Part shown: positions 34,342 to 40,335 of the stretch, one piece after another | Layout: each line of letters starts with the position of its first letter | How positions within the stretch are numbered: the stretch's first letter is position 1 | Assembly: GCF_014230305.1 (NCBI RefSeq) | Contig: NZ_JACLAU010000031.1 | Coordinates: forward strand, 1 to 40,335 | From: Novosphingobium aerophilum | Lineage (GTDB): Bacteria > Pseudomonadota > Alphaproteobacteria > Sphingomonadales > Sphingomonadaceae | DNA length: 40,335 nt | Direction: 5' to 3' | Program-made: the position numbers and the translations under genes | Notes under the pieces: generated by a model | The model's input: the letters and a program-made list of their open reading frames with translations, nothing else | What the model was told of the DNA's origin: nothing | The model's database searches: none

Positions 34342-35817
34342 TCAGTTTACCCGACGAACCTTGCCGGCATGTTGACCAAGGCCCTTGGGCCCGCGGGGGC
34401 GGAACCGGCGCTTGGGCTGGGCTTCCCCCTCGGCGCGGGCCGGACGGCTCTCGCCGCGGCCATCCGGACGGGCCTCGGCCCGACCCTCGAACCGCCCATC
34501 GCCGCGTCCGGCCGGACGCGCCTCGTCACGACGTTGACCATGGGGCTGGCCATGGGACCGTCCGCCGTCCCGGCGCGGGGGTCCACGCCGTTCGCCGCCC
34601 CGCCCGGCATGGGCCGGACGCTCCTCGGCGGCCTCGACGCGCTTCGGCGCGGGCAAGCCGGCGGCCTGCTTGAGGAAATCCTCGGGAAGCGGTTGCGGAG
34701 TCAGCTTGACCCCGGTCAGCTTCTCGATGTCGCGCAGGTAGGGCCGCTCGTCGGGAGCGACAAAGCTCAGCGCGATCCCGTCGGCGCCGGCCCGTGCGGT
34801 GCGGCCGATGCGGTGGACGTACTGCTCGGGCACGTTGGGGATCTCGAAGTTGAACACATGGCTGACGCCGGTGACGTCGATCCCGCGGGCGGCGATGTCG
34901 GTGGCGACCAGGATCGGGGTCGAGCCCTGGCGGAAGCCCTCGAGCGCGCGGGTGCGCTGGGCCTGCGACTTGTTGCCATGGATCGCCGCGGCATTCACGC
35001 CGGCGCCGGCCAGATGGCGCACCACGCGGTCGGCCCCGTGCTTGGTGCGGGTGAAGACCAGCGCGCGATCGATCGAGCCGTCGGCCAGACCCTTGCGCAG
35101 CGTCAGCGTCAGCAGCGCCTGCTTTTCGGCCTGGTTCAGGAAGGTGGCATACTGTTCGACCCGCTCGGCCGTGGTCGATTGCGGCGCCACCTCGACCCGC
35201 ACCGGGTTGTTGATGAAGCGCTTGCCCAGTTCGGCGATCGACTGCGGCATGGTGGCCGAGAAGAACAGGCTCTGGCGATCCTTGGGCAGCAGCGCGGCGA
35301 CCCGGGTCAGCGGCTGGATGAAGCCCAGGTCCATCATCTGGTCGGCTTCATCGAGCACGAAGATCTCGACGTGGCGCAGGGTCAGGGCGCGCTGGTCGAT
35401 CAGGTCGAGCAGGCGGCCCGGGGTCGCGACCAGGATGTCGGTGCCCTGGACCAGCGCGCGGGCCTGCTTGCCCACCGGAACCCCGCCGAACACGCACTGC
35501 ACGCCCAGGCGCAGGTACTTGGCGTAACCACGGATGTTCTCGGCGATCTGCGCGGCCAGTTCGCGGGTGGGCGACAGGACCAGCATGCGGCAGGCGGCCG
35601 GCTTGGTCGGCTTGGGATCACCGGCGAGGCGGTGCAGCGAGGGCAACGAGAAGGCCGCGGTCTTGCCGGTGCCGGTCTGGGCGATGCCCAGCAGGTCGCG
35701 CCCTTCGAGCAGGGCCGGGATGGCCTGCCGCTGGATCGGCGTGGGATCGGCATAGCCCTTGGCGCCGAGCGCGCGCAGGATCGGTTCGGCCAGGCCGAGT
35801 TCGGTGAAATAGGACAT
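34342..35817 (-). CDS. DEAD-box RNA helicase (RhlE type)
   Basis: A 491-residue ATP-dependent RNA helicase. Motifs in order: Q motif GYADPTPIQRQAIP, Walker A AQTGTGKTAAF, PTRELAAQ, TPGRLLDL, DEAD in VLDEADQMMDLG, SAT in FFSATMPQS, then ATDIAARGID and HRIGRTARAG. A highly basic Arg/Gly-rich tail from about 400 (RRGPPRRDGGRSHGQPHG) binds RNA. Such proteins unwind ribosomal or mRNA structures and help in the cold. The ATG at 35817 was chosen by homology; the longer upstream frame is antisense noise. The 319 bases before it hold its leader and promoter. Confidence 0.96.
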   Translation of the reverse strand: MSYFTELGLAEPILRALGAKGYADPTPIQRQAIPALLEGRDLLGIAQTGTGKTAAFSLPSLHRLAGDPKPTKPAACRMLVLSPTRELAAQIAENIRGYAKYLRLGVQCVFGGVPVGKQARALVQGTDILVATPGRLLDLIDQRALTLRHVEIFVLDEADQMMDLGFIQPLTRVAALLPKDRQSLFFSATMPQSIAELGKRFINNPVRVEVAPQSTTAERVEQYATFLNQAEKQALLTLTLRKGLADGSIDRALVFTRTKHGADRVVRHLAGAGVNAAAIHGNKSQAQRTRALEGFRQGSTPILVATDIAARGIDVTGVSHVFNFEIPNVPEQYVHRIGRTARAGADGIALSFVAPDERPYLRDIEKLTGVKLTPQPLPEDFLKQAAGLPAPKRVEAAEERPAHAGRGGERRGPPRRDGGRSHGQPHGQRRDEARPAGRGDGRFEGRAEARPDGRGESRPARAEGEAQPKRRFRPRGPKGLGQHAGKVRRVN

Positions 35818-36136
35818 GAAATCAGTATGCTTTCGTTGGCGCAGGCCTGAATGGCGCGCGCGGCAGGGTTCGCGTCTGGCGACCCATGCGTGAAAGGGAA
35901 GCTTGGTGAACATGGCCGTGCATCGCCGCGGATCACGCTCGGCCTTGGGGCACTGGGCCATCGGGCGGGCGGATCTCACGCTGGCGGTCGATTGCGCGTT
36001 GTCTGCGCCGGCCACCATCGGGGCTCTATGAGCGATTGCGCGAAAAAGCAAGGAAATTGCGCAAAGCCCCCGCCCCGGTCCGCTCCGCGACGGGATCGGG
36101 CTTGCCTTTCCGGGCGCTGCGTGGTGCAGATCGGCC
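35818..36136. other. Gene-free stretch before the helicase and DUF1289 gene
   Basis: This 319-base interval is the divergent control region of the helicase (minus) and DUF1289 gene (plus). I see an ATTGCGC word twice (36034-36062 area) but no clear promoter, terminator or palindrome. A 39-residue open frame at 35912-36031 is not convincing. Confidence 0.6.
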
Positions 36137-36298
36137 ATGTCGCAACCGCCATCCCCCTGCACCCGGGTCTGCCGGATCGACCCCCGGACGGGCTGGTGCC
36201 TGGGCTGTCGGCGCACCCTGGGCGAAATCGCCGACTGGCCGATGCTGACCGGGGCCGAACAGCGCGCCCTGCTGGTCGAGCTGCGCCGCCGCGGGTGA
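36137..36298 (+). CDS. DUF1289 small protein
   Basis: A 53-residue protein not apparent in larger-frame scans. It begins [19 protein letters not shown], continues [18 protein letters not shown] and ends with a helix [10 protein letters not shown]. Four cysteines (C8, C12, C22, C25) and the W-C-x-G-C-x-R-T-x-x-E-I-x-x-W signature are those of DUF1289, a small probably metal- or cluster-binding family of unknown role. The stop TGA is at 36296-36298. It is isolated, 85 bases from the GNAT stop on the opposite strand. Confidence 0.85.
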   Translation: MSQPPSPCTRVCRIDPRTGWCLGCRRTLGEIADWPMLTGAEQRALLVELRRRG

Positions 36299-36345
36299 TC
36301 CGGCCGCGACCCGGCCACCTGCGACCACCCCGCAAGGCGGCCCCA

Positions 36346-36374
36346 CTGATCGGATCGGGACTGATCGGATCGGG
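36346..36374. repeat. Two tandem copies of CTGATCGGATCGGG
   Basis: CTGATCGGATCGGG plus A at 36346-36360 is repeated at 36361-36374, just before the GNAT stop. A short slippage repeat in the convergent gap between DUF1289 and the acetyltransferase; no clear role. Confidence 0.7.
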
Positions 36375-36383
36375 CCGCCGGGA

Positions 36384-36854
36384 TCAATCCGGCGCGCGAT
36401 CCAGCGCCAGGTGCAGAAAGCGGTTGTAAGGGCTGGGCGCATAGTCGGCGAAGACCGGTCCGTCACAGAACCCGCGGCGCCGGTAAAGCGCGACCGCCGG
36501 CGCGAAGCTGGGCGCCGTTCCCGTTTCCAGGCTGAGCCGGCGCAGGCCCCGGGCGCGCGCCGTGGCGATGATATGGTCAAGCAGCGCGGCCGCCACGCCC
36601 TGGCGCAGATGGTCCGGATGGGTGCGCATCGACTTGATTTCGCCCCACTCGGCATCGAACTGCTTGAGCGCGCCGATCCCGGCGGCTTGATCGCCGCGCC
36701 AGACGGTCCAGACGGTCACGTCCGGCTGGCGCAGCCCGGATACGTCCAGCACGTAGGCGTGTTCGGCCGGTGTCGTGGCGAGCATGCCTTCCAGATGGAG
36801 ACGCAGCAGGGCCAGGCTCTGGGCGTCGGTCAGGTCGTCTTCACGGATGTCCAT
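36384..36854 (-). CDS. GNAT acetyltransferase
   Basis: A 156-residue GNAT-fold N-acetyltransferase. The acetyl-CoA loop is HLRQGVAAALLDHI (a Q/R-x-x-G-x-A pattern) at about 83-96; IKSMRTHPDHL precedes it and LSLETGTAPSFAPAVALYRRRGF follows as the usual second half with the Tyr-x-x-x-G-F closing motif. Substrate is unknown; amino acids, amines or protein N-termini are all possible. The ATG at 36854 is standard and 111 bases lie between it and mmcB. Confidence 0.92.
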   Translation of the reverse strand: MDIREDDLTDAQSLALLRLHLEGMLATTPAEHAYVLDVSGLRQPDVTVWTVWRGDQAAGIGALKQFDAEWGEIKSMRTHPDHLRQGVAAALLDHIIATARARGLRRLSLETGTAPSFAPAVALYRRRGFCDGPVFADYAPSPYNRFLHLALDRAPD

Positions 36855-36965
36855 GGCCTCATCCTGCCGAGGTCTTGCCGAAATCTTGCCGGGGCAAGGG
36901 ACGCGATGTTGCCTGCCCCACCGGCGCGGTGCAACCCGCGGCGCGGCAACCGGACACCCCGGACC

Positions 36966-37517
36966 CTAGAGCCCGGCCCCGAAGGTTGCGCAATGCGGAT
37001 CGGCCGCCACGACCTGGCGCCGCAGCGCCGCCCGCGCCAGCCGCTCGACCTCGGCCCGCCGCCGTGCCGCGGCAAGCGGCAGGGTCGGCGCGGGGCGGAG
37101 AATTTCCGCATCATAGCCATCGGCCACGATCACTCCGCAGGCGTCCGGGCGGAAGGCGGGCGTCTCCAGGCAGGCGCGGTCGAGCGAGGGATGCAGGCCC
37201 CAGAAGAACCGGTCGCAATGGTCGAGATAGTCCGGCCATTTGCCGTCGCCCAGCAGATCGGCCCGGCTGACCTTGATCTCGACGATGATCACATGCCCCT
37301 TGGCATCGACCCCCATCAGATCGGCGCGCCGCCCGGACCGCAGCGGCATTTCGGGCAGGCACCAGATATCGTTGCGGGCAAAAAGCCGGGCGATTCCCCG
37401 CGCGACCGCCTTCGCCGTGCCCGGATCGGCGTCCCCGGAGGCGGGGACGCCCGCTGCGCCGGCGCGCAGCGGATCAGCGGCAGCCAGGGCAGGGAAAGGA
37501 ACGCCTTGCGAAGTCAT
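36966..37517 (-). CDS. mmcB: MmcB-family DNA repair protein
   Basis: A 183-residue protein matching MmcB, a nuclease-fold DNA-repair factor linked to mitomycin C and UV resistance and induced by the SOS response in Caulobacter. The conserved core is VARGIARLFARNDI, then RSGRRADLMGVDAKGHVIIVEIK with the D...E-x-K nuclease triad, then DGKWPDYLDHCDRFFWGLHP and GVIVADGYDAEIL. The first 33 residues are not conserved. A LexA box and matched promoter sit directly upstream, placing the transcription start at or next to the ATG. The role is known for the family; regulation here is inferred from the box. Confidence 0.94.
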   Translation of the reverse strand: MTSQGVPFPALAAADPLRAGAAGVPASGDADPGTAKAVARGIARLFARNDIWCLPEMPLRSGRRADLMGVDAKGHVIIVEIKVSRADLLGDGKWPDYLDHCDRFFWGLHPSLDRACLETPAFRPDACGVIVADGYDAEILRPAPTLPLAAARRRAEVERLARAALRRQVVAADPHCATFGAGL

Positions 37518-37523
37518 GCCGCC

Positions 37524-37551
37524 ACATTAGAACATAGCGCGAACTTTGCAA
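37524..37551 (-). promoter_or_regulatory. Promoter with LexA (SOS) box for mmcB
   Basis: On the minus strand a -35 TTGCAA (37546-37551), a 16-base spacer and a -10 TAATGT (37524-37529) face mmcB. The spacer holds GTTC-GCGCTAT-GTTC (37530-37544), a perfect GTTC-N7-GTTC, the LexA operator of alphaproteobacteria. LexA bound here would block the promoter until DNA damage. Counting seven bases from the -10 puts the transcript start at 37517, the first base of the ATG. Confidence 0.85.
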
Positions 37552-37585
37552 GCCGGCGGCGGTCGCGTCGGCCGGTTGGGGTGCC

Positions 37586-37945
37586 TCAGATCGGGCGGGC
37601 GAGATCGACCATGGCCTGCCGGGCCGCCACAAATTCCTGCCACAAGGCGTCGGCTGCCCCGTGCACCGCGGCCCCGCCGGAGCGCGCGACCAGCAGCGCC
37701 CGGATCCCGCCCTCGAGGATCGCGGCCGTATCGGCCAGGCCCTGCTCGGCGAGGGCAAGACGCCAGCCCCGGGCGCGCAGCAGCGAATCGGGGCAGGGCT
37801 CGCCGGCGAGCGCGGCCGATGCGGCCGCCTGGCCGGCCAGCCCGGCGACCAGTCCCGCCGCCTCATGCAGCGCAGCCCATTGCGCTGCCAGCGCATCGGC
37901 GCGCGCGGAGCTGGGCAGCGAGGGATCAAGCGGAACAGTGGCCAT
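37586..37945 (-). CDS. Small helical protein, function unknown
   Basis: A 119-residue protein I do not recognise. It is almost wholly helical by composition (alanine, leucine, glutamine), with ALAAQWAALHEAAGLVAGLA, one cysteine at about residue 51, and GGIRALLVARSGGAAVHGAAD near the middle. No signal or membrane anchor. It is 68 bases upstream of the mmcB promoter on the same strand and 105 bases before the tRNA gene, and ends at 37586. Confidence 0.7.
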   Translation of the reverse strand: MATVPLDPSLPSSARADALAAQWAALHEAAGLVAGLAGQAAASAALAGEPCPDSLLRARGWRLALAEQGLADTAAILEGGIRALLVARSGGAAVHGAADALWQEFVAARQAMVDLARPI

Positions 37946-38050
37946 CGCGGCAGCCTAGGGCCAACCCCTTGCCAATTGGCTAAGCCCCAACCCGAAGCGG
38001 CGAATTCCCGCTAGCGCGCCCGCGAAGCCTCTGCTAGTCGCGCCCCTCAC

Positions 38051-38127
<77 letters not shown>

Positions 38128-38382
38128 CCACTTCGCGTTTTGCCTCAAGGGCTTACGCCCTAGACAAAGGCGCTCGCAGCCTCAAATTCCCCATAAGCGG
38201 ATCATCAGCGAGTTCTCGCGCCGCTGCACTGTGCCCGAACGGTGCAACAACGGTCCGGACACGGTGTTCTAAACACGGTGCTTCGGCGGTGTATTATCGT
38301 GAGTGGCTCAATGTTGGGCTGCGGATGAACGGTCGTGTGACACGACTGTTTCGCAGCGGCCAAGGCAACCTACGGCAAAGAC
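38128..38382. other. Gene-free junction after the tRNA
   Basis: These 255 bases have no convincing gene. They contain a small hairpin AGGGC-TTAC-GCCCT (38148-38161) and a repeated ACACGGTG word near 38260-38280. No integrase fragment is visible in any frame. The drop in GC begins here. Confidence 0.6.
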
Positions 38383-39096
38383 CTATCTATCTTCATGGAA
38401 GACCGATTTCCATTGCTCCGATATGGCATCACATGCGACGGACAGTATCGGGTCGAGAAATTTGTCCGCGGCAAACTCAATGACGCGATCGCCGGCCCCA
38501 CCTAGAGCCTTGCTACCGAGACTCTTAAAAGCTTCAACCAATACGCCTTTAAATGAGTCATCCTTCGCACCAGCAGCGACCAGCGCCTGCTTGATATTAC
38601 CATGCTGATCCTTCGGAACAAGTTTTGAGATTAGGTCGGCTACCGCGCCAACTGGCGCCCGAACGATTGAGGTGTTGAACGACGTATCTGATACGTGGCC
38701 AGCCTCCCGTATCCGCTGACGAAGGTGGGCGAGCACCAATGGGCTTTCAATCTCCAGCACAAAATAGTCGCCATCTTTGGCGAATTTCGTGTGCCTGAGA
38801 GCCTCGCAAATTGCGTTATCTAGCTTGGCTGCATCGCCGCCATGCGACCTCACCTCCAAATCAAAAAGCATTTGCGTTGCCTTGGCGCGGGTAATCCGAA
38901 GGTCGGTCATCAGACTATAGATGGACGCCTTCTCATCGACAGCTCCGATGCCTCTCAGCAGTTCAAAAACCTTTAGCTCCACTTCCCGCTTGGGCAACGC
39001 ACCGAATGCTGGCTGCGTGAAAGCGGTTAGAAATGCGATAAGGTGCTCTCGAATGCGACCATCATCAGCAGCTTCGATTACCTGTCGAATGTCCAT
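38383..39096 (-). CDS. Unknown cytoplasmic protein in low-GC island
   Basis: A 237-residue protein of no family I recognise. An N-terminal half (1-95) looks like a winged-helix or helical adaptor: KREVELKVFELLRGIGAVDE, then SLMTDLRITRAKATQMLFDL as a possible helix-turn-helix. A middle segment DYFVLEIESPLVLAHLRQRI precedes a Gly/Ala-rich stretch, and the end (SLGSKALGGAGDRVIEFAADKF) could insert in a membrane weakly. No signal peptide. It follows the lipoprotein gene by 25 bases. Base composition is clearly poorer in GC than the backbone, pointing to transfer. Confidence 0.75.
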   Translation of the reverse strand: MDIRQVIEAADDGRIREHLIAFLTAFTQPAFGALPKREVELKVFELLRGIGAVDEKASIYSLMTDLRITRAKATQMLFDLEVRSHGGDAAKLDNAICEALRHTKFAKDGDYFVLEIESPLVLAHLRQRIREAGHVSDTSFNTSIVRAPVGAVADLISKLVPKDQHGNIKQALVAAGAKDDSFKGVLVEAFKSLGSKALGGAGDRVIEFAADKFLDPILSVACDAISEQWKSVFHEDR

Positions 39097-39121
39097 GAAG
39101 CTGCTCCTCTTGAATAAACCC

Positions 39122-39508
39122 TCAGCCGCCAGCCCTTACCCAAACCTGTCGCCAACCACGGGCAGCAATGCAGCCATCGATGATCTCCTGCTTGGGGATC
39201 GCCATGCGACCAACGCTGCACATGTTCTTGGTGGTCGAGTTGGAATACTGGCACATGGCCTTGGCCACGGTGTCCGCGAGCTTCTCGCAATCCGAAGGCG
39301 GGGCCGAATTGCACTGGCTCAAGCGTGATTGGATCGCATCAGCTTCTGCTGAGCACGTCACTTTGTCCTGATCCAACGAATGGGCATACGAAGCGTTCGT
39401 GTTCACCCATTGCCATTTACCCGACATGGGAAGGGTCGCGCTGGGGGTTCCCGAACACCCAGCTACGGCCAATGCAACGAGGGCGAGCGATGCGAAGGCG
39501 CGACTCAC
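39122..39508 (-). CDS. Cysteine-rich lipoprotein, unknown
   Basis: A 128-residue lipoprotein: MSRAFASLALVALAVAGC with a lipobox VAGC at about 15-18. The mature part has six further cysteines (TCSAEADA, QCNSAPPSDC, AMCQYSN, NMCSVG, GCIAARGW), suggesting disulfides in the envelope. No family is recognised. The start is GTG (complement of 39506-39508), overlapping the preceding stop as GTGA, so the pair is translationally coupled. It lies in low-GC DNA. Confidence 0.8.
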   Translation of the reverse strand: MSRAFASLALVALAVAGCSGTPSATLPMSGKWQWVNTNASYAHSLDQDKVTCSAEADAIQSRLSQCNSAPPSDCEKLADTVAKAMCQYSNSTTKNMCSVGRMAIPKQEIIDGCIAARGWRQVWVRAGG

Positions 39509-40194
39509 TGCTGGAAATTCCGAACAACCTTGTACGTGATGGAGGCATTGGAAGCACTCTCGATCTCGATGATAGCACCTTTGTAAGCAGCCACATTGCC
39601 TTGCGATAAATCAACCTGAAACTCGCGGGTGAACGCTTCGCGAGCCAAACCGTCAGTAAATTCGGAATAAATGAATTTTAAAACATCGCCATTCCGACCA
39701 GCATATTCAATCGTTTGTTGAAATGAGCTTTTGCTGTAAACAAACCATGGCCCAGCCTCGAAGTCACTTTTGGCCTTATCCTTGGCGCATGTCACGTTAA
39801 CCATATTGAAAAGGCATATTTTGTAACTTCCGGGCTTTTCTTCTTTCAGAACCACATCGTATGTGTACTGCGCAACCGCGCTCTGCCCATTTACGTAATT
39901 GGGAGTGTAACGTTTGGCAGAAGGTGTTGTTTTGCAGATAGGCTCTCCAGATTTGATCGTAAGAGTCCATCCGCCAAGGGCCTTCCCAGTATGATCAAAC
40001 TTCGGGACAATGCAGTCCATGTACTGCCCGCGACGCTGCTCCAGCATCCGATCGCCGAGATACACGGTCGTGCTTACGCCTACATCCGGCTTATTATCGG
40101 TGATTTCCTGATACATCACCCGCTCACCAGCATTTGCACCACTACTGAGCATCAGCAAAAATGCGGCGGCAATACCAGCGGCGAAACTCTTCAT
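39505..40194 (-). CDS. Secreted protein, unknown
   Basis: A 229-residue protein with a clear signal peptide MKSFAAGIAAAFLLMLSSGA ending ANA. The mature part is beta-rich: RVMYQEITDNKPDVGVSTTV, LGGWTLTIKSGEPIC, GSYKICLFNMVNVTCAKD, with four cysteines in two close pairs. No enzyme motif is seen. AGGGGA lies upstream of the ATG at 40194. It is the first gene of a three-gene unit with the lipoprotein and the cytoplasmic protein, all in lower-GC DNA between the tRNA and an insertion sequence. Confidence 0.8.
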   Translation of the reverse strand: MKSFAAGIAAAFLLMLSSGANAGERVMYQEITDNKPDVGVSTTVYLGDRMLEQRRGQYMDCIVPKFDHTGKALGGWTLTIKSGEPICKTTPSAKRYTPNYVNGQSAVAQYTYDVVLKEEKPGSYKICLFNMVNVTCAKDKAKSDFEAGPWFVYSKSSFQQTIEYAGRNGDVLKFIYSEFTDGLAREAFTREFQVDLSQGNVAAYKGAIIEIESASNASITYKVVRNFQQ

Positions 40195-40208
40195 TACGGC
40201 TGTCCCCT

Positions 40209-40335
40209 TTAGAGTCGGTTTCGAAACTCACGCTGAGCGTGCCAGTCGGCGGATCATGAGCATGGCAGCGGCGGCGTAGAGGAATGCTGCTGCGGATTTG
40301 AGGGTTGCCTCGACATCCTTGGCCAGGCGACGATT
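40209..40335 (-). mobile_element. Edge of an IS5-type insertion sequence
   Basis: The window ends within an insertion sequence. The outer end is near 40209-40226 (GAGTCGGTTTCGAAAC, an imperfect palindrome with ACTC next to it), but the exact terminus and target duplication cannot be set because the other end is outside. The transposase reading into it is of the IS5 family by its C-terminal pattern. Confidence 0.7.
40228..40335 (-). CDS. IS5-family transposase, C-terminal fragment
   Basis: Thirty-five residues run in from the right edge: NRRLAKDVEATLKSAAAF then LYAAAAMLMIRRLAR and stop at 40228-40230. The arrangement R-R-L-A-K-D followed by an alanine-rich helix and R-R-L-A-R is the usual end of IS5-group DDE transposases. 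The catalytic part is outside the window, so whether the gene is intact is unknown. Confidence 0.75.
   Translation of the reverse strand, partial: NRRLAKDVEATLKSAAAFLYAAAAMLMIRRLARSA

Noticed and set aside
35912..36031. 39-residue open frame with a GGGAAG upstream
   Set aside because: Too short, with composition of noise and no recognised family.
38128..38382. Phage integrase remnant next to the tRNA
   Set aside because: No integrase motif in any frame and no second copy of the tRNA end inside the window.

Overview
This window reads as a chromosomal segment of a GC-rich alphaproteobacterium, most likely a member of the Sphingomonadales. That placement is inferred from gene content and from my recollection of the group: a SUF operon led by an Rrf2 regulator, a DUF2093 gene after xseA, mmcB behind a GTTC-N7-GTTC LexA box, a large TonB-dependent receptor beside TPR-bearing oxygenase and sulfotransferase genes, and short inverted repeats of a style common in sphingomonads. 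No database search was run.

Layout. 1-6930: a tightly packed, mostly ATGA-overlapping SUF iron-sulfur assembly operon (Rrf2 regulator, sufB, DUF559 protein, sufC, unknown, sufD, sufS, sufT-like, sufA). 7006-8472: two minus-strand genes, one with EF-hand-like repeats and one lipoprotein. 8600-13749: an adenosine-kinase-like gene, then purD and xseA diverging from a shared CATG, DUF2093 and an M23 peptidase. 13825-22794: a TPR-AspH hydroxylase, a 975-residue TonB-dependent receptor, a TPR-sulfotransferase, a divergent sulfotransferase-like protein and a TPR-2OG oxygenase; this is the best candidate for an undescribed system. 22895-25591: rpmB, tadA, a 270-bp nested palindromic element, an RNase T2 and nadC. 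25670-33063: a LytS/LytTR two-component pair, a DsbA-like oxidoreductase, an M48 protease, a PAS_5 protein and an MFS transporter. 33123-37945: DUF2141, sterol desaturase-family hydroxylase, RhlE-type helicase, a small DUF1289 gene, a GNAT, SOS-regulated mmcB and a small unknown gene.

A tRNA-Arg(CCG) gene at 38051-38127 marks a sharp change. Beyond it GC content falls and the three genes on the minus strand (secreted protein, lipoprotein, cytoplasmic protein) have no recognisable family. The window ends inside the C-terminus of an IS5-type transposase. This looks like the edge of a genomic island.

Functional themes. The SUF operon is a self-contained iron-sulfur factory with its own sensor-regulator. 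The receptor neighbourhood combines outer-membrane uptake with hydroxylation and sulfation chemistry, and three of its four enzymes or enzyme-like proteins carry TPR scaffolds or a sulfotransferase-like fold, suggesting a shared substrate or partner. Periplasmic and envelope functions (M23, DsbA-like, M48, lipoproteins) recur through the middle of the window.
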